A stretch of 64,000 nucleotides of DNA from Blepharisma stoltei (GCA_914767885.1 CAJZBQ010000002.1:558001-622000); one strand, 5' to 3'. Counted from the first letter of the stretch, positions 10,723 to 22,868 are shown. The notes: a model not told the origin generated them from the sequence alone. Numbers and translations are program-made.

Positions 10723-12396
10723 ATGATTATTTGACTTGTTCTTTTGTCTTTAATCTTTCTTGACTTATTTTACACCTTACTCCCACCTCCATGATTAACA
10801 AAACAATTTATATATAAATTTTATAGAAATTTTTGTTTTCGAAATTTTAAAAAATCTTAATTTGCAAAAATTGGAAGCAAATATTTAATTTAATTTTAAA
10901 TGTATGTTTTAAAACGCAATTTGTTTAAAATTAAACAGAATTAGCTCGAGATTTCATTATGCTAATTATCACTTATATATCATTTTTTTTCTACTAAAAA
11001 AATTTTGTTCACTCACGGAGGGCAGGTTTTTAGCAAAAAATAGGGATTTCTCTAATGGTTTTGTTCACTCACGGAGTGGGGAGTTAAGATACTTAAAGCC
11101 ATACAAAAACCAAGAGAATATTGCCTATGCCTGATTTTTATTATTTTTTTTAAACTATATTCCTTTGGTACTTTTTGAAGCTTATCAAACTGAAATATCT
11201 CTTTATTTGAAATCTTTAGGGTTCGAATTCGTTGATAATGCAAACACTGTAAGCTTTTTACGATCACTATGAAGCTGATTTATCAATTTTCTTCAGTGAT
11301 CAAGCTTATTTTATAGGTATAGCTTTTGGACATCAGGCTTTATATCTCTAGCGATAATATATGACTGTTCTCACGATTTATGGGCATACTTTTCTTGCTT
11401 GATAGGTATGACTAATCCTTTTTTCTTTTTGCTTTCCAATGTTTCAGTGTCAAATAATGATGAATATTTTATATTATATGGAATTAATATTGGAATATTT
11501 ATTTTAACGTTTTTGAAACTCAATTATAGTAGCATAAGAACAAAAGGGACATCTCGAATTATGGATAAATATCTTTATCTTATTATAGTAACTACAATGT
11601 TTGCTCTCAAAAGAATTTTCTTTTATGACATTGATATTTTTGATATTTCTTATTATTTATTTGTTTTTTATTTTTCTTTTGGACTTTTGTATTTACTTAT
11701 GGCTTATTACTCTATTTCATATGGAACTACGCTATTTTATTTTTCAATTCTTTGAGCAAGACTTCAAGAAAATCGCCAGAGGCATTTTAATATTGGAGAA
11801 AATGCATGAAAAATATTTATTATCACGATCATTAGCAAGCAAGGCTTTTTGCTCACCAAGACATGATTTTTTATATTTTAGAAATAAAATAGTAATAATT
11901 TGCGTAGTTCACTCCTTAATTTACAAATCAATATTATGACTTTAAAAAGGTCAGGCCTTCATTAACTATTATTAATTATATATCAAGCCAATGAATATAA
12001 AAAATATAAGTATAAAAAAGATATTGTTTGCTAGATAAGCTAAAAACTTCAGCTAAAATTTTTCATGCTGCCTTTTTATCGTCAAAAATGACGAAGGTTT
12101 TTTTCCCTTTTGTTCTCTATATCTTGCTCAGTCACAGAGGGAAAGTTAGCGCATATGCTTTAATTGCATTTTTTACATATTCTATGTTTCTTACTTATAA
12201 GCTAGTTGAAAACCTATGAGGAGAGTTTTGATCGTTGAAAGAAATAATGTTTATTATTGCAGCTGGAGGCATAGGATATGTCCTGGTTTACCCAAAAGAT
12301 GAAAATAATGATAATCTTACTCAAGGTCTGTCAAATTCAATCTCAATATATTGCCAAATTTGCGTATTGAGAGGAATTTTTAGTTTGGTTAATTAG
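10723..12396 (+). CDS. Family A multipass membrane protein (345 aa after removal of two insertions)
   Basis: ATG 10723 starts MIIWLVLLSL, the usual family N-terminus. Removing the MITE 10780-11083 joins FYT-LRYLK in frame, and removing 11820-12145 joins ENAWKIF to SAYALIAFFTY, the conserved segment seen in neighbouring copies. The total is then 1038 bp, 345 aa, TAG at 12394. Other marks: NYIPLVLFEAYQ, SGFISLAI, GMTNPFFFL, FDISYYLFVFYFS and a C-terminus with GGIGYVLVYP. TGA encodes several conserved Trp. It lies 57 bp downstream of the previous copy, in the same direction. Confidence 0.77.
10780..11083. mobile_element. MITE, type 1, 304 bp
   Basis: TTA at 10777-10779 and 11084-11086. The right end has the standard pair of CACTCACGGAG sites at about 11010 and 11066; the left end has drifted (CTCCCACCTCCATGATTAAC). 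The body is the conserved AT-rich type 1 core. Excision with one TTA leaves the host gene open. Confidence 0.8.
11820..12145. mobile_element. Degenerate MITE-like insertion, 326 bp
   Basis: TTA at 11817-11819 and 12146-12148. The right end (CTCAGTCACAGAGGGAAAG) resembles a decayed type 1 end; the left end is not recognisable. Internal CATCAAAAATGATGAAG-like sequence also occurs in the 39874-40083 element. Excision restores the WKIF-SAYALIAFFTY join. Confidence 0.6.
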
Positions 12397-12761
12397 TCCT
12401 AGCTGAGTATTGAGCTTGGGGAATTATTAATTTTAATTAATCAGTAGGATTATTATGGGAAGTATTCTTTAGACCGCAAATGCATTCAAAAACTATAAAA
12501 ATAAAATCATTTTTAAACATTTTGACTACTTGATTAAGAAATATTAGGTTAGAATTCGATTTTAATATAAAACTTCAAACGCGCATATATATAGCATAAA
12601 CTATAAATAAGTCAATATAGGTCTTAAATTATAAATAGTAGACTATATTAAATAAAAATAAAAAATCGAAACTTTAAAATCGCTTTTGCAATCAGATAAT
12701 GATGCCTTTTTGGCTCCTTTTAATCTCATTTCATTAATTTAATAAAAATAAAAAGCCAAAA

Positions 12762-13856
12762 ATGATTATCTGACTTATTCTTTTATGCCTACTCATTTTT
12801 GACTTAATTTATGCTACAAAATCCATATCACCGAGCAGAGCTCAAGAAAAAGTTGCAAACTCCTGCATATTTTTATTTTTTATCAACTATTCAACTTTAA
12901 CACTTTTTGAAGCATATAAAAATGAAATTTCGAATTATATAGAATTTTCATTCCTCAATCCTGTGGACTCTTTAAAATTTTTATGAATATGATTTCTTAA
13001 TTTTCTTCAATATTCCAGCGTCATTTATTGATATGGCTTTTTCACGTCAGGATTTATTTCTCTGATTATAGTATACAAACATTCTCAAGATACATTGGCG
13101 TATTGATGCTGCTTATTTGGAATGATAAATCCGATTTTTTTCTTGTTTTACAATGTTTCAGCAACCGTTACTGAATATTATATTTTGTATGCAATAAGTA
13201 TCGGAATATTTATAATAACAGTAGCTAAGTTGATCTATTTTGATGTGCAAACATTTCATACCTCTGACACTATGGGAAAATATGTTTTTCTTATGATAGC
13301 TGAAACGGGATTCTTTTTAAAATGGATTTTTTACTATAATCTCGATATTTTTGATATTTCTTATTTCTTACTTGTTTTTTATTTTTCAATTGGAATAATA
13401 TACTTGTTGAGCTTTTATTTTCTTATTTCGTATATAAGCACTTATGATTTTCTTAAATCAACATTAACAGAACTTAAAGAGAAGAGCAAAAAATATTTTC
13501 ATATAGAAGAAAGCTTATGAAAAATATGCAAAATATATGCTTTTAGCCTTCCATCAAAACTTGTTGAATTCATTTTCTATGTTTAATAAGCTAAAAGCAT
13601 TCCGGAGCTATATATGCTTTTAATTGTGTTTTTTACATTTGCCATTGCTCTGTCTTATAATCTAATTGAAACTTTATGAGGAGAATTTTTAACTTTAAAA
13701 GAACTTATGTTTATGATAGTTGCTGGTGGGATCGGAGAAAGTTTAATATATCCTGAAGATGGAGATTCTTCTGAGTCCGTTCAACGCACGTTAAATTTTT
13801 TTCCAATCTATGCTCAAATATGGATAATCAGAGGAATTTTCAGAGTGATAATTTAA
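12762..13856 (+). CDS. Family A multipass membrane protein (339 aa after removal of a 75-bp IES)
   Basis: ATG 12762 starts MIIWLILLCLLIFDLIYATK. The frame with TGA=Trp is open to 13533, where a 75-bp insertion brings an in-frame TAA; joining TA to TA across it gives CKIYMLLIVFFTFAI, matching CKIYALIAFFTYAM of the neighbour. The total is 1020 bp, 339 aa. Marks: SGFISLIIVYKHSQ, FFLFYN, FDISYFLLVFYFS, KEKSKKYFHIEESLWKICKIY, and LIYPEDGDS near the end. A charged amphipathic stretch before WKICKIY is the only long polar segment. Confidence 0.75.
13534..13608. mobile_element. 75-bp TA-bounded IES
   Basis: Lies between TA at 13534-13535 and TA at 13609-13610. It has a perfect 10-bp inverted repeat near its ends (TGCTTTTAGC at 13538, GCTAAAAGCA at 13590). 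Contains an in-frame TAA. Simple direct-repeat joining of the neighbouring ATATATGCTTTT copies would leave a frameshift, while TA-to-TA joining at the outermost TA does not. Confidence 0.62.
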
Positions 13857-14295
13857 GGGATATTAAAGATAAAATTATGAGCTTTATTTTAGAATTAATT
13901 TATTTATATAACTGCTTGAGTATTCCAAACATCCAAACAGATATTAGAGGGGATTTCATATTGTTGAAATTTCAGATCATCGATATTTATTTTAATTGGA
14001 ATAATCACGGCACATATTTAGCATATATCAATTTTACCTTTTGATACAACATCAATATCTCTTCTAGGCTAGAAATATTTGATATGATTTCAAATTTTGG
14101 GCAATAAGAATAATTTTTGGTGGTATTTATTAATATCAATAAATAATGATTAAAGAATATCATAAATTAAACTAACCTATATTTCCTTCTTTGATGCTTT
14201 GCCAAGAAATTTAAGAGCATTTTCTTTTCAGCATGCTTAGGTAAGCTTCTTATCAGCGGCATAATCTATAGTTTGAATTTTATAAATAATAGTAA

Positions 14296-15736
14296 ATGTT
14301 AATTTGGCCTATTCTTATAGGTTTTATCATTGTTGATATAATTTTTGCTGCTAAATGAGTAGAAAAAAGAGAAAATCAAGATAGAACTCCATATATGCTC
14401 GCCTTCTTATTTATTGGGAATTACATTCCTTTAGCACTTTTTGAAGTTTATCAAAATGATATTTATCTCTGTTTGAATTCTCTAGGATTTACATTTTTAG
14501 GAAATATCAATTTTTTATATTTTTTGCGGTCTTCTTGAAGCTTTTTTCTCAACTTTCTTCAATATTCAAGCTCCTTCTATTGGTATTGCTTTTGAATTTC
14601 TGGCTTTGTATCTCTAACTATAGAATATGATTACTCTAAACTTGATAAAGCATGCTGATCTTGCTTCTTCGGGATGATTAATCCTCTATTCTTTTTACTG
14701 TATAGCGTTTCAGCTGAAGATGCAGAGAATTTTATTTTATTTTTAACTATGATGAGTTTATTTATTATCACATGAACCAAGATCTATTATTGTCATGATT
14801 TTAGCTGATATATGGTTGGTGATGTTGTTGAAAAATATAATTATTTAATTATTATTTCTGCAATTTTCTTAATCAAGCGACATTTCTTCTCTGAATTGGA
14901 TATTTTTGATGTTTCTTTTTATTTTCTCTCCACTTACTTCACTTTTGGAATTGCATTTTTAGTAGCATACTATTTTACTATTTCTTATGTAATGACTTAT
15001 GATTATCTTACTCCTCTCTTTATGAGCCTACTAAAACATTGTTCGTTCACAGGAGTCAAAATTTTTTTAATAATAAAAATGCCTATATATTGTCAATCTA
15101 ATATCAAAGAATATTTTGCAAGATTTATTTTGTAACTAATTAAAGCAGAAATTTATTTTCAACATTTAAATAATCCAATTCAAAAGAATAGGAAGCAAAA
15201 TTAATATAATTTGTAAAATTTATGTTTTAAAATGCAGGCTGTTTAAAATTTAACAGAATTAGCTCGAATTTCATTATAATAATGATCAATTATATTCAAA
15301 ATATTTTTTCATAAAACATTTTTATATTAAAAAAACTTTTTGTTCGCTCACGAAGGGTGTTACCCAAAGAATATTAATTTTTCCAATAGTTTTGTTCGGT
15401 GAAGGAGGGGGTATTAATGCAGTTTGGAAAGAGCTTCAAGAAAAGAAGCAAAGATCTTTTCATATAGAAGATACTATATGGAAAATATGCAAAATATATG
15501 CTTTGATTGCATTTTTTACGTATGCTATGATTCTTTTCTGCGATTTGGCTGGCAATTTATTAGGAAAAAGTATAATTTTGAAAGAAGCTTTATTTATGGT
15601 TGGAGCTGCAGCATTTGGAAGCATTTTAATTTATCCAGAAGATGGAGATTTCGATATTTTTTCTCATAATATATCAAACTCATTTGCAGTTTATTTTGAG
15701 GTTTGTATAGCAAGAATGATTTTGCATATGCTTTAA
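14296..15736 (+). CDS. Family A multipass membrane protein (344 aa after removal of a MITE)
   Basis: ATG 14296 starts MLIWPILIGFIIVDIIF. Removing 15011-15413 plus one TTA joins SYVMTYDYL to NAVWKELQEK, the site where other copies have STYDFLKSTLTELKEK. The remaining 1035 bp are one frame, with TAA at 15734. Marks: NYIPLALFEVYQ, LQYSSSFYWY, GMINPLFFLLYS, FDVSFYFLSTYF, HIEDTIWKICKIYALIAFFTYAM, LIYPEDGDF and SNSFAVYFEVCIARM. About ten hydrophobic segments. This is one of the cleanest copies once the MITE is taken out. Confidence 0.8.
15011..15413. mobile_element. MITE, type 1, 403 bp
   Basis: TTA at 15008-15010 and 15414-15416. The left end CTCCTCTCTTTATGAGC and right end GGTGAAGGAGGGGGTA are diverged type 1 ends; the body has the type 1 core (CAGAATTAGCTCGAATTTC). 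Confidence 0.75.
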
Positions 15737-16920
15737 CTAAATTAACAGTTTCAGTTGATAAGAAACCATATGAACCAACTATATGAATTAGATTAAATGT
15801 TTATTTGTCTCATGAATTAAAAAAATTCTGAATTATTATAATTTTTAATTGAAAAATTAAAATATGAGCTATGAATTTATAGGCTTTCTAATACTAATAT
15901 TATTCAAAAATAAGCAAAATTTTTATTATTGAGAAATAAGTTATATATTAAAATATCCGATACTATTCATGAATTTTTATAGGTATTAATCTATAAAAAT
16001 TATTATGGTATTATGGAAATTCGACTATTAGTGTTGTATTTAGCCCTTTTAAACTTTCTTTAGCTCGAAATGCTTTATACGCAGAAAGATATGATAATTA
16101 GATTATTAAGATGGTATAAAGATGCTGTCTTTACTGATAAAATAGTTTAATTTGTATTTTTTGGGATCAGGCTGGATGCTATTCTACTCAAATTATCGAG
16201 GTCTTCACTAAAGTGGGCACCGAATCCAGGAAAGAGTTGCTTGAACTCATGGGGAAAACCCAAACTAGCTCAATTCAGTGTGAGGATCGTAATTATAAAA
16301 ACTAGCGTCTCTTCCTTCTTCAGATAGGCTTTCCCTGCTGAGTAATACATCAGGCGATACAATGCCAGGCCTGATCAGCATATTCTTTAATTAGACATCT
16401 TCTCTTCTGGGAAATATCTGTCTTCCCTAGATTAGATTAATAATAGAATGCATGAAGAGCAAGCTAAATTATCTTGGTTTTATAACATAAAAATGGTGAT
16501 GGCATACCACCCGACCTCTCGACCCAATTTCTTCAACACCAGCAGGCAGGCCAAGTGGTGGAGATTTAGGTGGAAGGGGATCGGTAATCCTTTATATATG
16601 TCGGGCTGGGCTTTCTCGGGCCTCAGGGAGCTAATCCTCGGGACTTAGAGTTTTTCCTCCAGAGCAACCATTTGAAAGGGCAAGGTCGGCCAATGTTTGA
16701 GGGCAATATGACCCTTAGACCCTGAAGATAGTATTTACCTAACGAGAAACTGGAGTTTCGACCAAGGTGGTTGACCCTTAGGCTCCAGTAGTCATGAAAG
16801 TCAAGAATAGTGAGCGAATCCCCTGTTTGCGGCAACAGGGAGGGCGTCTGTCGAACCTCCTTGGGAAGATGAACGCATAGGGGTGGAAATCCCGGCCCTG
16901 CAAGATGAACAGCAATACTT
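15737..16920. other. Spacer with a lost 5' exon and a GC-rich retroelement block
   Basis: 15737-16140 is AT-rich; an ATG at 16013 begins a short hydrophobic frame (MEIRLLVLYLALLNF) that could be the displaced first exon of the next family A gene, but it hits TAG and I found no clean join. From about 16160 to 16915 the DNA is GC-rich; 16486 starts the AAATAAAATGG-type element (here ATAAAAATGGTGATGG). Confidence 0.4.
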
Positions 16921-18356
16921 AATCTTAAATCTTGGGTTTTAATATTTTTTATGATTTATGCTCCTCTAGCCCTTTTTGAAGCTTATAGGTTTGAAATCTC
17001 TCACTGTTTGGACTCTTTAGGATTTTCATCTATTCTGAATATCGAATTTATCTCTTTTTTATGGTATCCATGAAACTGAATTCTCAGCTTTCGTTTTATT
17101 ATTGTGGGATTCAGTTTTGCAGGTGCATCTTTAAATCGCAACATCTGAAACACTAGTGCACAATCTTTAGTATCTGGATCTTAGATCTTAGCAGGCATCG
17201 GGCTTTACTGTTTGGCATTCTCAAATAATTAGAATGGTGCATTTCGTACGCGGTCATCAGTCCTCATTGCATTTTCTAATTATGAGGCTTGGGTTTCCAA
17301 GGGATTCTATCCCGGCACAGTCAGATAAGCAACTGGGAGGGGTGGTTACAGCCCTCTGGCCTGACCTTAGGGAAAATGAAAGGCCCATGGACTTTCCCAT
17401 TTCCATCCGACAGCAGAAACGGAGCCTTAATCGTCACACGGCATCAAGAAAGATAGAAGTAGCTCACGCATGAGCCGTCTTAGTCGGCAGCACCATATCA
17501 GACCGTGCCTTGGCTATCGAAGCAAATCGTCCTAGAGGCTTGCGAGCCGGCACCAGAATAAGACAGCGGATTGAATTACTAAATTAATTAGGACCCAAAA
17601 ATAGTCAACTTTCTTCAATATTCAAGCATCTTATATTGATTTAGCTATTGAATAACAGGCTTTATATCTCTTTTTCAATTATCTGATTATCCTTATATAA
17701 ATGCATATCATCTTTTGCTGTCTGGAATCGCTAATTCTTTTTTCTTTATACTTTACAATATTTCTGCAAGAGATTTTGAATATTTTATTTTATACACTAT
17801 AATGATTGGAGTATTTATATTAATATGAGTTAAGCTGCAAAACGTCTATGCTATTGAAAAATATAAGCTGCTAATTGTCATTTCAACAGCTCTTATGTTA
17901 AAAAGGATTTTTTATTATGAGAACGATATTAGTGACATCTTTTATTTCTGTCTTTCCTATTTTTTTTACGCTGCAATTATATATTTTCTTACCTTTTATT
18001 TTTCTGTCTCATATAAAATCTTATATGATTATTTTGAAAATGCCAGGCAAGAGCTTCAAGAAAAAAGTAAAAAAACAGTTAGAATCGAAGAGAATATATG
18101 AAAAATGTGCAAGATATATATATTTGTTGCGCTTATTGCTTATGCTATGTATCTCACTCATTCTTTAATAACTTCTTTATGAGGTGAAGTTAGAATTTTA
18201 AAAGAACTATTCTTTATGATTTTTTCAGGAGCAGCAGGGAATATTTTAGTCTGCTCTGAAGACAGCAATTATATTTTACGCGAAGGGATCTTAAATTCTT
18301 TTTCATTTTATTGCCAAATTTATATAAATATATTAAATGACTGGCGAGCCTTCTAG
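16921..18356 (+). CDS. Family A multipass membrane protein, 5' end displaced
   Basis: The frame enters at SWVLIFFMIYAPLALFEAY, which matches family residues from about 35 on, so the first exon is missing or lies before 16160. Removing a 521-bp insertion (17084-17604) joins WILNFLQYSS in frame; from ATG 16951 the coding length is then 885 bp. Later marks: an IENIWKMCKIYIFVALIAYAM stretch that matches WKICKIYALIAFFTYAM, and a poorly kept VCSEDSN in place of IYPEDG. The stop at 18354 lies just inside a GC-rich element, so the original C-terminal residues may have been replaced. Confidence 0.55.
17084..17604. mobile_element. 521-bp GC-rich insertion with 9-bp target duplication
   Basis: TCAGCTTTC at 17084-17092 and TCAACTTTC at 17605-17613, one mismatch. 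The interior is GC-rich over most of its length and has no recognised coding function. Removing one unit restores the host frame. Confidence 0.55.
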
Positions 18357-19180
18357 CCCTCTTAACACTTGTGGCTAGCGAGAACCAGTGACTTTTGGAA
18401 GAGGATGGCGCTAAAAAATTATTTTATATACGGCTATAAGTGGGAGCCCTACTAGCCGGACTATCTTGACTCCAGGAAAGGTGGGTGCGTATAAGGCTCT
18501 GCCAAAATTATTTGAATTTTCTAGAGACTCACGCAATTTAAGGATCAGCTTATTACGTTAGAGCGACATACTGTAGGAAGCCCGATAGTCCTGATAGGTG
18601 AAGATTATGTGAGAGGCAAAATCTAGCCCATCTGGCAGAGAGAGAAAAACCTTCGGGGGAGAAACAAAACTTCCATCTTCTGCAAGATTTCCCAAACCTG
18701 AAAGCCTACTTCAAAAAGGGACAGAGGCTTTTTTCAGCTCCATCAGGGTAGGTCCGACCTGCTCCATATGGAGTGCTCCTCGGAGATCAATTTCCTCAAC
18801 GTCACCATTTTATTTCTCAGATGGTGTATGGAATATATCCGACTGTGTTTTTAACTGACATGGTCGAGCCTAGTTTCGGGTTAGCTGACAGCTCCGAAGG
18901 AGATAAAAACCATGGTGAGAATGATTCCCAGCGAGATAACAGGTGTTGCATCCTGGGTTTTCCATTTTAGTCTTAAGATAGCCAGAAAATTTGATTTTCG
19001 AATTTTCTGAAGCTCACCCCGTTGGTTGTGACCCAGCGTCTCTGACTTGATGGCAGCTAGTGCAAGCCCTCTTCTGTGATGAGTAGCACAGTGGAAAGCC
19101 AAGTCCGAACTGGCAAGGCGAATTGATAATGGAAGCTACTAGTGACCTTCGAACCTGCAAAAAGCTTCTCTATCATCTAG
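18357..19180 (-). mobile_element. SINE-like retroposon and adjoining GC-rich debris
   Basis: 18357-18823 is an inverted relative of 7976-8385 (CTCCATATGGAG, CTACTTCAAAAAGGG and the terminal CGTCACCATTTTATTT). The GC-rich sequence continues to about 19180 without recognisable genes. Confidence 0.5.
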
Positions 19181-19662
19181 TCTAAGATAATTAAGCCAAA
19201 TATTTATATCAAGAAGAATTATTATATTGATTTTTTAACATTAATAATCAAAATAAGCGTCGTTTGTAATATCTATCTTAGAGCAGAAAGTATTTCTTTT
19301 ACCAATTTTGAATATGAGGTGTGGCTCATCAATAAATTTGCAGGAAAGTAAGGGTAAATATAAAGCAGCATGAGACTCCTGCCATTAGATAAATGGATTT
19401 TTTAGAAGTGCGCCACCAAGGGGCTGGGATCTTTATAGTATCTTGCAGACTCGATTTGGCGCTCTCAAGGGCTGGGAATAACAACTTTAGAGATCCGAAT
19501 CTCTGAATTAGATGAATCATTTATATTTATGTAAGAGTATCCAGACTATGGTGGCTTAAATTTCCAAATGTAAAGACAGTATGGAAATGTATTTGATGCT
19601 TAATGGAGACAATAGTTACTAATTAAGCATATGATGTCTTCAGATTAAATTAAATCAAATGA
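19181..19662. other. Spacer with a small GC-rich patch
   Basis: AT-rich with a GC-rich patch at about 19345-19530. No gene recognised. Confidence 0.4.
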
Positions 19663-22600
19663 TTAACTACCTTTAATAATATTAAGACCGTTTTGTTCTA
19701 AATATCCTATAATATTTTGTCGATCTAAAGTAGAATTGAAGCTCTGGGGCACTAAAATTGGCTTAATATTTACCTTTCTTATATTTTCTTTATGCATCTC
19801 GAATTCTCCTTTCAGCTTTTTATCTCTATATAATGTGACAGATTTTGAAACTGGCCAAATTGCTATTTCTGAACTGGGAATGTAGAAGGGCACCCAAACA
19901 TTGTTTACAAACTCAGATTCTCTATATTTGATTTTATGCTTCTCTAATAGAGATTTATAAAAATCCATAAGCGGTCTTTGTAACCCAAAATGTTCGAAAT
20001 AATCAAACTCATTGCTTGCATTAGACAGTTTGAATATTTTATCTTTATTATAGTAACTAGCTAGTAAAATTTTTTTGAAGAAAATATCATTTGTTTTCAA
20101 AACTCCATAGTTTTCAGCAAATCTTAGCATCGATTCTAATGGCTTTTTTAGCCTTATTAACGCATAAATTCAGTTAATTGTCCTATATTCATCATCAAAA
20201 GCTATAAGTTCCTTCTCCACAATATCAATCATTTGTTCAGCATACTCTTGTGCCCATTTTTCAGTTTCAAACCTTAAATCCGCCATTGAAGTTACGACTT
20301 CATATGTGTATCTTTCAGAGATTTTTTGTTTTTTATTGCAAAAAGTCATCATTATTTTTTCGTCAGAAATCCCAGTTTCGGCCAACTTGCTTATAAAAGC
20401 ATCTCTGTATTTCGTGGTATAAAGTGGGCAGTTTTCAAGATTTTTTCTGATTAAAGGGAGGATGTCATAGCATGATGGGATTTTAGATAGATTTGCAAAA
20501 TTAATCATATCATTCATTCTTAGCTTGGAAAGGTATTTTTCTATTGGCTTTTCTGAAGCTGCATAAATAGAGCTTAACAATTGCTGGTGCTTCGTATTAT
20601 ACCAATAAAAGGTAAATCAATAAACATTTTAAAATTATTTTTGGGAATTGGGAGTTACCCCAAATGGGCATATCAAGCTTTGATAAATGAGTAATCATAG
20701 ATATCAATAAGTAAATATCAGTAATTTGTATCTTCGATATCCTTTCCAAAGCTGCATTTATCGCAATGCTATCATAATCTTCAGGCCATTGCCAATACTT
20801 TTCTAAAGTTGTTGCAAATGAATTAAATGGTATGTCTCTCTCAAAAATTTTGGTTAAATAGCTTTCTTTGTCAAAAAATTTTGATGTCCGTAAACCAATT
20901 ATCAAAGGAGCTCTCATGACAGAAAAATCATTTGGGTTAAGAATCGTAGCAAATCTATCAGCAAGCGAAGGTGTTATGCAATTAGCATGAGCTAGCAATA
21001 TGCCAACCTTTTGAGAGCTTTCAGAAAGAAGAGCCGCATTTGAGAGCTTTTCCAAAGAGCTGCCGACTCTAGTTAATAAATCAGAAATTAATGATAAATT
21101 TGATTTTTCAAGAATCATTCAAAAGATTTGAAATGGTAAATAAGATTCTGGGGACTTTGAAAACTCTGCAGGATCAAGCCTGTTTAGGATTGATAAATAA
21201 TCATTCAAGTCATTTATTGTGAAATCAGCTTGGGCTAGGTAAATTGCATAATATTCAACAAGCTTTGGGTTTAAATTCTCAAGATTTGATAATATACTAT
21301 TTTAAAATAAGATGAAATCCTAAAAATTGGTTATTATATATTTAGCTTAAAAATAATATTCTCTTTACAATAGCATAAAATACTTAAGGGTTTGAACGGG
21401 CATCTGCAGCATTTTATTGCATTTTCAATTTCACTCGGGGTAAAATCACTTAAATATTTATTGAAAAAATTATTCCAAACTTTAGGATCAGCATCATAAA
21501 ATATCATGGACCATATAACTCTATTTATCCCACCTTCTTTGGCTTTCGGCCTTTCTAGATACTCGTAAATTTTTCCTTGTATTGATTTAAAGTGCTTCAT
21601 TAATGTAGGATACAGATTTATTTCATTGCCTTTAAGAAACCTGACAACATAGCCTTCTTTTGAAAAATTTTTATCAAGCATTTCTAAAATTTCATCAAAT
21701 AAGCTTTGAATGCTTTGTGGGTAATCTGTGGAAGAAATGCTATACAATATATCGAACAATTGATTAGGGGCTAGGCTTTCTAGATCTTTGATTGTAATTT
21801 TCATAAATTTTTTGAGCGACAAAAGATTTGTCATATTAATTACTTGGCCGCTTCCTATTACCTTGAGAGGAACTAGCTTCTTCGCTATTTGAAATATTTG
21901 TATAGGGCTAAAATTGGTCAACTCTAGTTGCTGTTTCAGCTTATCAGCTTTGGATTTTTCGATGGATATCTCAAGTGAGCTTACAAAATTTACTAAACTT
22001 TCATCGTCAAAATCTTCGAGATCGAGATTTTCCAATCTCTTATTGCAAATATCAATAAGATTTTTTGATTTTTCTGTCATTTTATATAGAAATTGCCCGA
22101 GGATGGCGCTATATTGCGCCATCCTCGGGCAATTGGAGACACGGCTCCACACGGGAATTGTGTTCCACGTGTGGAGCCATTTTTCCACGTGGGAAAATGT
22201 GGATTCCACACGTGGAAAAATGTGGATTCCATACGTGGAAAAATGGCTCCACACGTGGAATACGGTTCCCGTGTGGAGCCAATTTTCGCTTGCCCTAGGA
22301 TGGCGCCATATAGCGCCATCCTAGGGCAAATCCTATATTTCAATCCCTTAATGAGAAGAGAAATTTCTTTTGGATTTAGTTTTGTGCTAAAATCTTCAAT
22401 GATTTTTGTGACATATTCTTCTAATTCATAGATGTAATAGCCGTGCGAGTGAAGAGAATTATAAAGATAGCAAACTTGCTCAAGACTTAAAGCGTCCTCT
22501 AAAACAAACTCAGTAACTTTTGTGTCTAAACGCATAATGCTTTCCATAGGTAGAGCTGCATTTGTGCGGTTTAGTCAATAGCAATAATCAACAACTCCTT

Positions 22601-22868
22601 GAGGAGTTAAATTTGCAATAGAATCTTGTATTTTTTCTGATAAGCTTGTGAATTCCTTTTTATCTTCTGCTGACAAATTATCCCACTTCACTTTATCAGA
22701 AATTACGCGAAGACTTTGTGCTATCTGTGATACTGGAGCATTTTTTGCCTTTGCGAGCTTGATAGCATCTTGAGGTGAATTTATATTTGACCAGTCTAGA
22801 ATTGTCTTCGGCCTGATATAATATTTTTGTGAAAAGTTCCTGTTTAGGCGAAAAACGAAGCTTTTCAA
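19663..22868 (-). CDS. Probable mitochondrial RAP/FASTK-like RNA-binding protein
   Basis: The N-terminus (MKSFVFRLNRNFSQKYYI) is basic, hydrophobic and free of acids, like a mitochondrial targeting peptide. The body is a long series of helical repeats without catalytic motifs. The last 60 residues (RDKKLKGEFEMHK, then IKPILVPQ and YLEQNGL) resemble a RAP domain, typical of organellar RNA-maturation factors such as FASTK or OPR proteins. Two insertions (22085-22335 and 21295-21356) are TA-bounded and excise in frame. A remaining one-base phase change near 20,600 is closed by removing GTATAATACGAAGCACCAG (19 nt, GT..AG), or its 13-nt version ending at GAAG, or it is an indel. An intact protein would be about 950 aa. 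Its 5' part is duplicated as a pseudogene at 30620-31554. Confidence 0.55.
21295..21356. mobile_element. 62-bp TA-bounded IES
   Basis: Begins TACTATTTTAAAATAAG and ends CTTAAAAATAA before TA at 21357, giving weak inverted ends of the form TAxTATTTTxAA. Removing it turns a closed frame into KENILSNLENLN in the host gene. It is the shortest insertion I can support. Confidence 0.6.
22085..22335. mobile_element. 251-bp TA-bounded insertion built from palindromes
   Basis: Each end is itself a near-perfect palindrome of about 40 bp: TTGCCCGAGGATGGCGC... at 22092-22133 and GCCCTAGGATGGCGCC... at 22292-22329. Between them are repeated TGTGGAATCCACA-like units (CCACACGTGGAA repeated several times, in both orientations). 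Excision with one TA joins GLKY to KMTEK in frame. The duplicated gene copy at 31040 lacks it. Confidence 0.75.

Noticed and set aside
22085-22335. CRISPR-like array (repeated CCACACGTGGAA boxes)
   Set aside because: Repeats are palindromic boxes without unique spacers, in a eukaryotic gene.
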